15,592 nt of DNA from an uncultured Verrucomicrobium sp. GTDB taxonomy: Bacteria > Verrucomicrobiota > Verrucomicrobiia > Methylacidiphilales > GAS474. The notes under the pieces are model-generated. The model was not told the DNA's origin and made no database searches. It worked only from the letters and a program-made list of their open reading frames with translations. Position 1 is the stretch's first letter. Every line of letters begins with the position of its first letter. The stretch covers positions 1 to 15,592 of the forward strand of contig CAISZB010000392.1 of assembly GCA_903889845.1 (NCBI GenBank), in the 5' to 3' direction. A program made the translations under genes and the position numbers. Positions 6,495-13,305 of this stretch are shown piece by piece.

Positions 6495-8357
6495 GTGCCC
6501 CCGTCCGCCGCCATCGACCCCACCCCCCACTCCGTGCTCAAGGAGGTCTTCGGCTACAACACCTTCCGCCCGCATCAGGAGGAGATTGTCGCCGAGGTCC
6601 TGGCGGGCCGCGACGCCCTCGCGCTGCTCCCGACGGGCGGCGGCAAATCGCTCTGCTTCCAGCTCCCGGCCCTCCTCCTGCCGGGACTGACGCTGGTCGT
6701 CTCCCCTCTCATCGCGCTGATGAAGGACCAGGTCGATTCCCTCGTCGCCTCCGGCGTCGCGGCGACGTTCCTCAACTCGACCCTCGACGCCGACGAGGCC
6801 CGCGCCCGCTTCCGCGCCCTGCACCGGGGGGAGACAAAGCTCCTCTACGTCGCCCCGGAGCGCCTCGTCCTCCCCGGCATGATGGAGAACCTGGCCGAGT
6901 GGAACGTCTCCCTCCTGGCCGTCGACGAGGCCCATTGCATCAGCGAGTGGGGCCACGACTTCCGCCCCGAATACCGCCGCATCGCCGAACTGCGCGACCG
7001 CCTCCCCGGCGTCCCCGTCCTGGCCCTCACCGCGACGGCGACGGAGCGGGTCCGGGCCGACATCGCGAAGCAGCTCCGGCTCGAAACCGCCCGCCACTTC
7101 GTCGCCAGTTTCAACCGGCCCAATTCGACCTACCGCGTCGCGCCGAAGGCGGGGGCCTACCCCACCCTCCTCCGCTTCCTGGCCGGGAAGCGCGGGGAGG
7201 CCGGGATCGTCTATTGCCAGAGCCGGAAGGGGGCGGAAGACCTCGCGGAAAAACTGGGGAAGGACGGCGTGGCCGCCGCGCCCTACCATGCGGGCCTCAA
7301 CCCGGCGACCCGCGCGAAGAACCAGGAACTCTTCCTCCGCGACGAGGTCCGCGTCGTCTGCGCCACCATCGCCTTCGGCATGGGGATCAACAAGCCGAAC
7401 GTCCGCTTCGTCGCCCACTACGACCTCCCGAAGAACGTCGAGGGCTACTACCAGGAGACGGGCCGCGCCGGACGGGACGGCCTCCCCGCGGAATGCCTCC
7501 TCCTCTTCAGCGCCGGGGACGCGATCAAGCAGCGCGCCTTCATCGACGAGAAGCCCGACCCCGAGGAGCGGAAGGCCGCCCACGCGCAGCTCCGCCGGAT
7601 GATCGACTACGCCGAGGACGACGGCTGCCGCCGCGTCAACCTCCTCCACTACTTCGGCGAGGCGTGGGAGGGCGCGTGCGGCGCGTGCGACAACTGCCTC
7701 GACCCGCGCGAGAGCTACGACGCGACGCTCCCCGCGCAGAAGTTCCTCTCCACCATTTTCCGGGTCAAGCAGGCGGGCGGCTTCGGCGTCGGCCTCACCC
7801 ACCTCGCCGAAATCCTGACCGGGGGGAAGGGCGAGAAGCTCCTCCGCTGGAACCATGACAAGCTGACGACCTACGGCATCGGGAAGGACCTGCCCCGCGC
7901 CCAGTGGCAGGAGATCGGCCGCCAGCTGATCCGCGCCGGATTCGCCCGGCAGACCGAGGGGGAAATCTCCGTCGTCGAACTGACCGAGGCGGGCCGCGCC
8001 GCCCTCCGCGACCGGACCCCGATCCGGCTGACGAAGACCGTCACCGCCGCCGCCCGCGCCTTCGCGGAGAAGGAAGGCCGCTCCTCCTCTTCCGCCAAGA
8101 CTACCGCCGGGGCCATCGCCTGCGACGAGCGGCTGTTCCTGCGGCTCCGCGCCCTGCGCAAGGAACTGGCCGACGAACGCGACGTCCCCGCCTACGTCGT
8201 CTTCTCCGACGTCACCCTCCGCCTCATGGCGCGGGACCTCCCCTCCACGCCGGAAGAGATGGGCCGCATCGGCGGCGTCGGGCAGAAGAAGCTGGCCGAA
8301 TTCGGGGAGGCGTTCCTGCAGGCCATCCGCCAACATCGGGAGGAGGGGGAGTCTTGA
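6495..8357 (+). CDS. recQ: ATP-dependent 3'-5' DNA helicase RecQ
   Basis: A 620-residue RecQ (E. coli 609) that unwinds recombination and replication intermediates. Motif I (Walker A) TGGGKS is at 47-52, motif II DEAH at 144-147, and motif VI is YYQETGRAGRDG. The RecQ-C-terminal zinc site is intact: C378 in DGCRRVNLLHYFGE, then C395, C398 and C401 in ACGACDNC. The winged helix follows (HDKLTTYGIGKD), and a C-terminal HRDC domain covers about 535-612, with LRALRKELADERDVPAYVVFSDVTL and IGGVGQKKLAEFG. The chosen start is GTG 6495, with a purine-rich site two bases upstream; the open frame extends left through birA in another frame, which is not coding. An alternative GTG at 6534 would cut 13 residues and has no ribosome binding site. 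recQ stands alone and converges on galK. Confidence 0.96.
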   Translation: MPPSAAIDPTPHSVLKEVFGYNTFRPHQEEIVAEVLAGRDALALLPTGGGKSLCFQLPALLLPGLTLVVSPLIALMKDQVDSLVASGVAATFLNSTLDADEARARFRALHRGETKLLYVAPERLVLPGMMENLAEWNVSLLAVDEAHCISEWGHDFRPEYRRIAELRDRLPGVPVLALTATATERVRADIAKQLRLETARHFVASFNRPNSTYRVAPKAGAYPTLLRFLAGKRGEAGIVYCQSRKGAEDLAEKLGKDGVAAAPYHAGLNPATRAKNQELFLRDEVRVVCATIAFGMGINKPNVRFVAHYDLPKNVEGYYQETGRAGRDGLPAECLLLFSAGDAIKQRAFIDEKPDPEERKAAHAQLRRMIDYAEDDGCRRVNLLHYFGEAWEGACGACDNCLDPRESYDATLPAQKFLSTIFRVKQAGGFGVGLTHLAEILTGGKGEKLLRWNHDKLTTYGIGKDLPRAQWQEIGRQLIRAGFARQTEGEISVVELTEAGRAALRDRTPIRLTKTVTAAARAFAEKEGRSSSSAKTTAGAIACDERLFLRLRALRKELADERDVPAYVVFSDVTLRLMARDLPSTPEEMGRIGGVGQKKLAEFGEAFLQAIRQHREEGES

Positions 8358-8376
8358 TGCGGGTGCTGCCCTTCGG

Positions 8377-8406
8377 GGCCGGGTACACGGCCGTCGCGGT
8401 AGCGAC
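8377..8406. other. Two tandem small hairpins in the recQ/galK convergent gap
   Basis: GGCCG-GGTACA-CGGCC (8377-8392) is followed directly by GTCGC-GGTA-GCGAC (8393-8406), between the stop codons of recQ and galK. Neither has a clear T tract, so they are at best weak or factor-assisted transcription ends. Confidence 0.3.
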
Positions 8407-8445
8407 AACAAGAGAAAGACTGCAGGAAGGGTTTCCCCCTCCCCC

Positions 8446-9540
8446 CTACAAAATCCGCGCCCCGTCCGCCGCCTTCGTCACCAGGCACTTCGTCCCCGGG
8501 ACCGCCGCTTCCAGGGCCGCGATCAGGGCTTCTTCCCGTCCGGCGGCGACGAGGTTGATCGTCGCCCCGCCGAAGCCGCCGCCGGAGAGGCGCGCGCCGT
8601 AGCAGCCCTCCACACCCTTCGCCGCCGCGACCAGCGCGTCGAGCTCCGGGCACGAGTTCTCGAAATTCACGATCGAACTTTCGTGCGAGGCGAACATCAA
8701 TTGCCCGAAGGCCTTCATGTCCCCCGCCTCCAGGAGCCGCGTCGCCTGCGCCACGCGGTCGTTCTCCCCCACGACGTGCCGCGCCCGCTTCAGCGCGGCG
8801 GGGGAAAGCTCCCCGGCCCGCTTCTCCAGGCCCGCCGGGTCGATGTCCCGCAGCGCCCGGATGCCCAGCGTCCGGGCCGCCTCCTCGCACGCCTCGCGCC
8901 GCTCATTGTATTCCCCGGCGACCAGCGCGTGCTTCACGCCGGAGTTGGCGATGACGAAGGAGACCCCGGCGGTCAGCGGCGCGTTCCGGACCTCGAAGGT
9001 GCGGCAGTCGATCACCGTCGCCTGCCCCGCCTTGCTGAAGATCGAGGCGATCTGGTCGAGGAGGCCGCACTTCACCCCCACGTACTCGTGCTCCGCCCCC
9101 TGGCCGATCTTCGCCAGCTCCAGCGGGGTGAGGGCGGCGTGATGGAAGGCGTGCTTGAGGAAGAACGCCGTCGCCGTCTCCAGCGCCGCGCTGCTGCTGA
9201 GGCCCGCGCCGGGCGGCAGATCGCTCTCGATCCGCAGGTCGACGCCGCCGAAGGCCAGGCCGCGCTTTTGGAATTGGGCCATGACGCCGAGCAGGTAATT
9301 CGCCCACGTCTTCTCCTTCTCCGGAGCCAGCTTGGAAACGCTCCCCTCGCAGGCCTCGCCCATGTCGGGCGCGGCGAGGAAAATCGCGTCGTCCCCGCGC
9401 ACCGTTCCCGTCAGCGTCACCCCGCGATCGACCGCGATGGCGAGGACCAGGCCCTCATTGTAGTCGGTGTGGTTGCCGAGGAGTTCGGCCCGGCCCGGAG
9501 CGTAGCTTTGAATCATGGGATAAAAAAGAGGAGCCGACAC
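8446..9540 (-). CDS. galK: Galactokinase
   Basis: Phosphorylates galactose to galactose 1-phosphate, the first committed step of the Leloir pathway. 364 residues from GTG 9540-9538, which has GGAGG eight bases upstream (9549-9553); the ATG at 9516-9514 is a shorter alternative without such a site. The three GHMP-kinase motifs are present: the galactose-binding signature APGRAELLGNHTDYN (about 14-28), the phosphate loop LPPGAGLSSSAALE (about 108-121) and the C-terminal GARLSGGGFGGATINLV. The catalytic Asp is D162 in KCGLLDQIAS. In the signature, the usual Glu of GEHTDY is Asn (N23), so sugar preference could differ; His24 and Asp26 remain. No galT, galE or transporter is next to it. Upstream the strong terminator at 9631-9665 isolates it from the porin gene, so its promoter should lie in 9541-9630. 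Confidence 0.93.
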   Translation of the reverse strand: MSAPLFYPMIQSYAPGRAELLGNHTDYNEGLVLAIAVDRGVTLTGTVRGDDAIFLAAPDMGEACEGSVSKLAPEKEKTWANYLLGVMAQFQKRGLAFGGVDLRIESDLPPGAGLSSSAALETATAFFLKHAFHHAALTPLELAKIGQGAEHEYVGVKCGLLDQIASIFSKAGQATVIDCRTFEVRNAPLTAGVSFVIANSGVKHALVAGEYNERREACEEAARTLGIRALRDIDPAGLEKRAGELSPAALKRARHVVGENDRVAQATRLLEAGDMKAFGQLMFASHESSIVNFENSCPELDALVAAAKGVEGCYGARLSGGGFGGATINLVAAGREEALIAALEAAVPGTKCLVTKAADGARIL

Positions 9541-9630
9541 TTTAACCACCTCCCCTCGCGGACGACGAGCGGGAAGTTGACGGGAGCGGCAATTCAGAAG
9601 CGGAGCGAATCCGCTGCCGCGCATCAAAAC

Positions 9631-9665
9631 AAAAAACCCCCGGAGGTTTTCCTCCGGGGGTTTTT
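9631..9665. terminator. Strong bidirectional intrinsic terminator
   Basis: Perfect stem CCCCCGGAGG (9637-9646) and CCTCCGGGGG (9651-9660) around a TTTT loop, preceded by A6 and followed by T5. On the minus strand the stem is followed by TTTTTTGTTTTG, so it ends the porin transcript 43 bases after its stop codon and shields galK. Confidence 0.93.
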
Positions 9666-9707
9666 GAAGCGATTGTTTAGATCAGCTTATCGAGCGTCTC
9701 GTCAGCT

Positions 9708-11000
9708 TTAGAAGCTGTAGACGACTTCGAGGTTCACGAGGTGGGCAGGGCCCTTGCTCGTGGAGACGCCACCGATGCCCGTGCCACCGTTGGTGGACAC
9801 AACATCGTCACCCCAATCCAGGCGGTATTCCGCGCGGAGGAGCATGTTTTCCCACACGTCGAATTCGGCGGTGAGGGTCTCGCTGTAGAGGTCGGAGGAC
9901 GCGAAGGTCGAGTTGAACTTCCCGCCGTCGTCGGTGTGGATCCAGTCAACACGATCCGCCAGGGCGAAGATCTTGGTGAACTGATACTTCGAGTAAACCG
10001 CCGCGCCGCCCCACGTCGTGGTGTCGGAGTTCTTGGCAGTCACGCTGGCCTGGGTATACTGGCCGAGGTCGCCTTCGACGCCGAGGGTCAGCTTGTCACC
10101 GGCGAACTTGGGCTTCCAAGAACCAGTGATGTCGTAGATCCACAGGGTGTTGGCCTGGTTGCCGCCGCCAGAGGTGATACCGCTGGTGTTGGTGGTCGTG
10201 CCAGCCGCGCCAGCCGAGGTTTCGTTGATGCCAACGAAAGCCGCGTTCTGAATGTTCGCGTTGCCGCCGGGGGCCGTGAGGTTCACAGCGCCGAGGAAGC
10301 CAGTCGAACCCGACTTGATGCTCGTGCCGTTGAGGCCCGTGACGTTCGTGTTCGTGGTGTTGTCGCTCAGGCCGCCATTGACGATGCCGAACTTCGCGTC
10401 AACGAGGTCGTTGAACTTGTAAGCCGCCAGCACGCCGGTGTGGGTGAGGGGGATCAGGTTCTGGAACACGTTGCTGTAGCTGATGTTCAGGTTGGCGGGA
10501 CGCTCGATGACCTCGTAGCCGAGGATCGTGACGAACTTGCCGACCTTGAAGTCGAGACCGTTGCCAACGGGGGCGCGGAACTGGACGTAGGCCTGCTCAA
10601 CACCGAAGCTGGAAGAACCGGTCGAGGAAGACTGGCTGCCAACGATGCCATTGCTGACGTCGTTGCCGACCATGCCGTCAACGCGGAAACCCGCGGTGAA
10701 CTCGTTCTTCGTCGAGAGGGGCTTCTCGAGGGCGATCTTCGCCGCGTTCAGGTCGAAGCGACCGCCGGAGGCCGTGCGATCACCGCCGAAACGGTTGCTG
10801 CCACTCGTGGTGCCGCCACCGGTGAAGCTGTACTGATAACCCGCGTCCACGTAACCGCTGAGGACGATGCCAGGCTTGGCCGTCTCAACGTAGATGGCCT
10901 GGTCTTCGATCTTCTTCTTGAGGTCCTTGGCTTCTTCGCCAGCGGACGCAACGGAAGAGACGAGGGCCAGAACCGTGAGGCTCTTGAGAGCTTTGTTCAT
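9708..11000 (-). CDS. Outer-membrane porin, BBP2 / OmpL-like family
   Basis: A 430-residue beta-barrel protein. Residues 1-20 (MNKALKSLTVLALVSSVASA) are a signal peptide with an ASA cleavage site. A short charged helix follows (GEEAKDLKKKIEDQA), then amphipathic strands ending in the last residue Phe (VVYSF), the outer-membrane assembly signal. Recognisable BBP2-type stretches are LSGYVDAGYQYSFT, FDLNAAKIALEKPL, VEQAYVQFRAPVGNGLDFKVGKFVTILGYEV, and NLNISYSNVFQNLIPLTHTGVLAAYKF. Loops are rich in Gly, Ser, Thr and Asn. It would allow passive entry of small solutes; the substrate cannot be told. The ribosome binding site AGGAGA lies 8 bases before the ATG, the clearest in the window, and with the strong terminator this suggests high expression from a single-gene transcript. 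Codon choice also appears somewhat different from its neighbours (more AAC, ACG, GTG). Confidence 0.88.
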   Translation of the reverse strand: MNKALKSLTVLALVSSVASAGEEAKDLKKKIEDQAIYVETAKPGIVLSGYVDAGYQYSFTGGGTTSGSNRFGGDRTASGGRFDLNAAKIALEKPLSTKNEFTAGFRVDGMVGNDVSNGIVGSQSSSTGSSSFGVEQAYVQFRAPVGNGLDFKVGKFVTILGYEVIERPANLNISYSNVFQNLIPLTHTGVLAAYKFNDLVDAKFGIVNGGLSDNTTNTNVTGLNGTSIKSGSTGFLGAVNLTAPGGNANIQNAAFVGINETSAGAAGTTTNTSGITSGGGNQANTLWIYDITGSWKPKFAGDKLTLGVEGDLGQYTQASVTAKNSDTTTWGGAAVYSKYQFTKIFALADRVDWIHTDDGGKFNSTFASSDLYSETLTAEFDVWENMLLRAEYRLDWGDDVVSTNGGTGIGGVSTSKGPAHLVNLEVVYSF

Positions 11001-11346
11001 GTCTTTTCTCCTTTTGTTTTTTAAGGTCCCTCAACCGCACCCCGAAGAATCCTTCGGCGGCCCGATCTCGGTTTTATCCTGCAAGCACACACTGTGCCTG
11101 CCTGATTCCTTTGTGCCAATACAGTGGCGAATTTTCCGTCCCCGTCAAATATTTTTACAGTTCCATTGCTTAATGATGCTGTTTTGGAAGATGCCTTTTC
11201 TTCATACCCTGTACTTTTTCGAGGGGGGAGAAGGTACAGGATGTGAAAGAACGCATTCCCCTACCCCAGGGCTTGCCAGCAAAGAAAGGGCGGGCAAGAC
11301 TCGCCTCCGCTCCCATCCCTCAAGGCAAAAAAGGCAAGACCCGCAT
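11001..11346. other. Divergent promoter region between the porin gene and crcB
   Basis: 346 bp without a gene, markedly richer in A+T than its surroundings. For the porin, the minus strand holds TTGACG (11148-11143) with AT-rich sequence downstream but no good -10 box at standard spacing. In its leader are two small dyads, GCACA-CAC-TGTGC (11085-11097) and CCGAAG-AATC-CTTCGG (11042-11057). Towards crcB there is the longer hairpin 11208-11240 and a shorter pair CTTGCC/GGCAAG near 11273-11305. I see no fluoride riboswitch signature (no GGNGATG...CTGATGGC core) before crcB. Confidence 0.5.
11208..11240 (+). promoter_or_regulatory. 13-bp hairpin upstream of crcB
   Basis: Arms 11208-11220 and 11228-11240 pair over 13 positions as RNA, with CCTGTAC/GTACAGG perfect and two G-U pairs further in, closing a 7-base GAGGGGG loop. 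The G-U pairs only work in the + strand transcript, which points to a leader RNA of the crcB cluster. The purine-rich loop resembles a ribosome binding site, but no start codon follows at the right distance. Confidence 0.4.
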
Positions 11347-11763
11347 ATGACCCCTTCCTGGATCACCTACCTGGCCGTGGCCCTCGGCGGGGCCCTCGGC
11401 TCCGTCGTTCGGTTCTGGGTCGGCGGCTGGGTGGGGGGCGCGAAGCTCTTCGGTACGGTGGCGCAGACCTTCCCCCTGGGGACGCTGCTGGTGAATATTT
11501 CCGGCTCGTTCCTCATCGGCCTCATCGCGGCCTTTACGAACCCCGAGGGCGGCTACCCCGCCTCGCCGACCTTCCGCACCTTCCTCATGGTCGGCATCTG
11601 CGGCGGCTACACGACGTTCTCCTCCTTCAGCCTCCAGACGCTGAACCTGGTGCAGGAAGGGCAGTGGCTCTACGCCGGGGCGAATATCGCCCTCTCCGTC
11701 GTCCTCTGCCTCGTCGCCGTCTGGCTGGGCCACACGGCGGGCCTCCTTTTGCAGCCCCGCTGA
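11347..11763 (+). CDS. crcB: Fluoride ion channel CrcB/Fluc
   Basis: A 138-residue membrane protein with four hydrophobic segments, the usual Fluc size. Family motifs are GGALGSVVRFWVGG (14-27), PLGTLLVNISGSFLIG (43-58, including the conserved N50), and GICGGYTTFSSFSLQT (83-98, with F91 and F94 in the positions of the fluoride-lining phenylalanines). Fluc channels work as antiparallel dimers that let fluoride leak out of the cytoplasm. This is a single gene, so a homodimer is expected. It begins the cluster crcB-DUF190-ygfZ; the next gene starts 26 bases after its stop. The start ATG 11347 has only a weak AAGG site 12 bases upstream. Confidence 0.93.
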   Translation: MTPSWITYLAVALGGALGSVVRFWVGGWVGGAKLFGTVAQTFPLGTLLVNISGSFLIGLIAAFTNPEGGYPASPTFRTFLMVGICGGYTTFSSFSLQTLNLVQEGQWLYAGANIALSVVLCLVAVWLGHTAGLLLQPR

Positions 11764-11789
11764 GAAGGGGGTAACGTACCTATTATACT

Positions 11790-12146
11790 ATGGAACTCCC
11801 CAAGCAATCCCTCCTCCTCCGCATCTACCTGGGCGAGGGAGACCGCCACGGCTCGGTCCCCCTCTACGAGGCGATCGTCCTGAAGGCGCGCGAAACAGGC
11901 CTGGCCGGGGCCACCGTCCTGCGCGGCCCCCTCGGCTTCGGCGCGTCGAGCCGCCTCCACACCGCGAAGATCCTCCGCCTCTCGCTCGACCTCCCCGTCG
12001 TCGTGGAGATGGTCGACGCGCAGGAGCGGATCGAGGCCTTCCTCCCCGTCCTCGACGCCCTGACCGGCCCCGACTCCGGCCTCCTCGTCACGCTGGAGGA
12101 AGTCGCCGTCCACCGCTACCAGGGGAAGGCGATCCCGCTGCCATGA
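11790..12146 (+). CDS. DUF190 family protein (PII-like fold)
   Basis: A complete 118-residue DUF190 protein. Typical features are the opening LLLRIYLGEGDRHGSVPLYEAIVLKARETGLAGATVLRGPLGFGASSRLHTAKILRLS-type pattern, here with GxxDRHGxxPLYEAIV (residues 17-31), a GATVLRGPLGFG turn (40-51) and the strand DLPVVVEMVDAQERIEAFLP. Members adopt a ferredoxin-like fold related to PII signalling proteins and are very often next to crcB, as here, which suggests a regulatory or accessory role in fluoride resistance. That role has not been proven for the family as far as I know. TATTATACT directly precedes the ATG, with no ribosome binding site close by. The stop overlaps the ygfZ start as ATGA. Confidence 0.9.
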   Translation: MELPKQSLLLRIYLGEGDRHGSVPLYEAIVLKARETGLAGATVLRGPLGFGASSRLHTAKILRLSLDLPVVVEMVDAQERIEAFLPVLDALTGPDSGLLVTLEEVAVHRYQGKAIPLP

Positions 12147-12976
12147 TGCCCCTCCCTCCCCGCGCCCTCTGGCGCGTGACCGGCGCCGACCGCGTCCGCT
12201 ACCTCAACGGCCAGACGACGCAGGACGTCTCCCGCATCGCCCCCGGCGCCGCCGCCTACGGCGCCGTCCTGACGGGCAAGGGGAAGATCGTCGGCGACCT
12301 CTTCCTCGCCGTGGCGGCGGCGGACGGCGCCCTCCACCTCGACGCCGCCCTCTCCCTGCGCGACTCGCTGCGGGACCGGCTCGAACAATTCCTCATCGCC
12401 GACGACGCCGCGATCGAGGACGTCACGGGCGCCTTCGCCCTCGCCCACGTCACGGGCGACGCGGCCCCGGTTCCCCCCGAGGGCGGCCTCGTCTTCCGCA
12501 ACGCCCGCTTCGGCGTCCCCGGCTTCGACGTGTGGCTACCGCAACCTGCCGCTTCAACCCCGGCAGCAGGCCCGATCGACGACGCCCTCCTCGCCCGCCT
12601 GGAGATCGAGCACGGCATCGCCCGCTGGGGCGTCGAGATCGACGCGGAAACCCTCCCGCAGGAGATCGCGCTGGAGGAGGGGAACCGCGGCCTTTCCTAC
12701 GAGAAGGGCTGCTACGTCGGCCAGGAAACCGTCGCCCGGATCCGAAGCCTGGGCCACGTCAACCGCCGCCTCGTCCGGCTGGAACAGACGGCGGGCCCCG
12801 CCGACCTCGTTCCCGCCCCCCTCCTCACCTCCGACGGCGAGGAAGCCGGACGGCTGACCCGCCTCGCCCCCTTCCCCGACGGCACGACCCGCGCCCTCGG
12901 CTTCCTCAAGCGAAAGTTCCTTGAGACCCCCCCCGAGCTTCGGGCAGGGGAACGGCGCTTCCGTGTCCTCGCCTAA
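12143..12976 (+). CDS. ygfZ: YgfZ/GcvT-domain folate-binding protein
   Basis: 277 residues, shorter than E. coli YgfZ (326) but within the family range. The diagnostic motif KGCYVGQE spans 188-195 with the functional Cys at 190; it sits after a GcvT-like domain beginning WRVTGADRVRYLNGQTTQDV and containing GKGKIVGDLF. YgfZ uses tetrahydrofolate and helps make or repair certain [4Fe-4S] enzymes, in the cytosol. The ATG overlaps the stop of the DUF190 gene (ATGA at 12143-12146), so the two are probably translationally coupled. Whether this has meaning for fluoride stress or is just operon packing cannot be told from sequence. It is the last gene of the cluster and converges on dxs. Confidence 0.92.
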   Translation: MMPLPPRALWRVTGADRVRYLNGQTTQDVSRIAPGAAAYGAVLTGKGKIVGDLFLAVAAADGALHLDAALSLRDSLRDRLEQFLIADDAAIEDVTGAFALAHVTGDAAPVPPEGGLVFRNARFGVPGFDVWLPQPAASTPAAGPIDDALLARLEIEHGIARWGVEIDAETLPQEIALEEGNRGLSYEKGCYVGQETVARIRSLGHVNRRLVRLEQTAGPADLVPAPLLTSDGEEAGRLTRLAPFPDGTTRALGFLKRKFLETPPELRAGERRFRVLA

Positions 12977-13305
12977 AATAGACTGCGTGGGGAGAATGCT
13001 CCCCCCATGGTGATTCCTCCCAAGGAGGTTGGATTCAGCGGAGGAAAACTCTCCTTGGGAGAATGGCCTTTTGCCGTGGATGCCTTCTTCCGTTGGCATA
13101 TTGCAGACGGGGAGGTTCAAGGAGACTGCCTGCGCGATAGCGCAATAACCCCAAGGGAAAACTAACTAGCAGGGCCGGGAGGCAACCAACGCCCCTCTTT
13201 GGCGATAAAGCGGATGGCCCCCAGCTGTACGGGTAAGCGCATAGCGCGAGTGTTGCCTCCCGGCCCTGCCCCGAAGGGGTGCCCATCCGCCGCGCCCCCC
13301 TTCCC
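12977..13305. other. Convergent ygfZ/dxs gap rich in inverted repeats
   Basis: 329 bp with no convincing gene. In order: GGGGAG-AATG-CTCCCC (12989-13004) just after ygfZ; an 11-bp inverted pair CTCCCAAGGAG (13017-13027) and CTCCTTGGGAG (13051-13061); TGCGC-GATA-GCGCA (13131-13144); the 18-bp inverted pair 13169-13186/13252-13269; and GCGC-ATA-GCGC (13238-13248) in its loop. Small open frames on both strands (for example minus 13325-13035) show no recognisable protein. Confidence 0.55.
13169..13269. repeat. Perfect 18-bp inverted repeat with a 65-bp loop
   Basis: GCAGGGCCGGGAGGCAAC (13169-13186) is the exact reverse complement of 13252-13269. The 65-base spacer has its own small hairpin (13238-13248). 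On the minus strand the structure begins 37 bases beyond the dxs stop and is followed by TAGTTAGTTTTCC, so it may act as a transcription end; it could also be a small non-coding RNA or a non-autonomous repeat. I do not recognise it as SRP RNA, 6S RNA, tmRNA or RNase P RNA. Confidence 0.7.

Noticed and set aside
6336..8411. Long upstream extension of the small membrane protein frame, antisense to recQ.
   Set aside because: Shadow composition; a good ribosome binding site exists only for the short form.
11241..11346. Possible fluoride riboswitch directly before crcB.
   Set aside because: No GGNGATG start or CTGATGGC/CTAC end segment could be found on the + strand.
11781..11792. TATTATACT just before the DUF190 start as a -10 box for a leaderless transcript.
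   Set aside because: No -35 box at usable distance, and the gene is 26 bp behind crcB in a probable operon.
13169..13269. SRP RNA, 6S RNA, tmRNA or a retron msd as explanation for the long stem-loop.
   Set aside because: No conserved GGAAG/AGCAG SRP loop, no tmRNA tag or T-arm, and no reverse transcriptase gene in the window.
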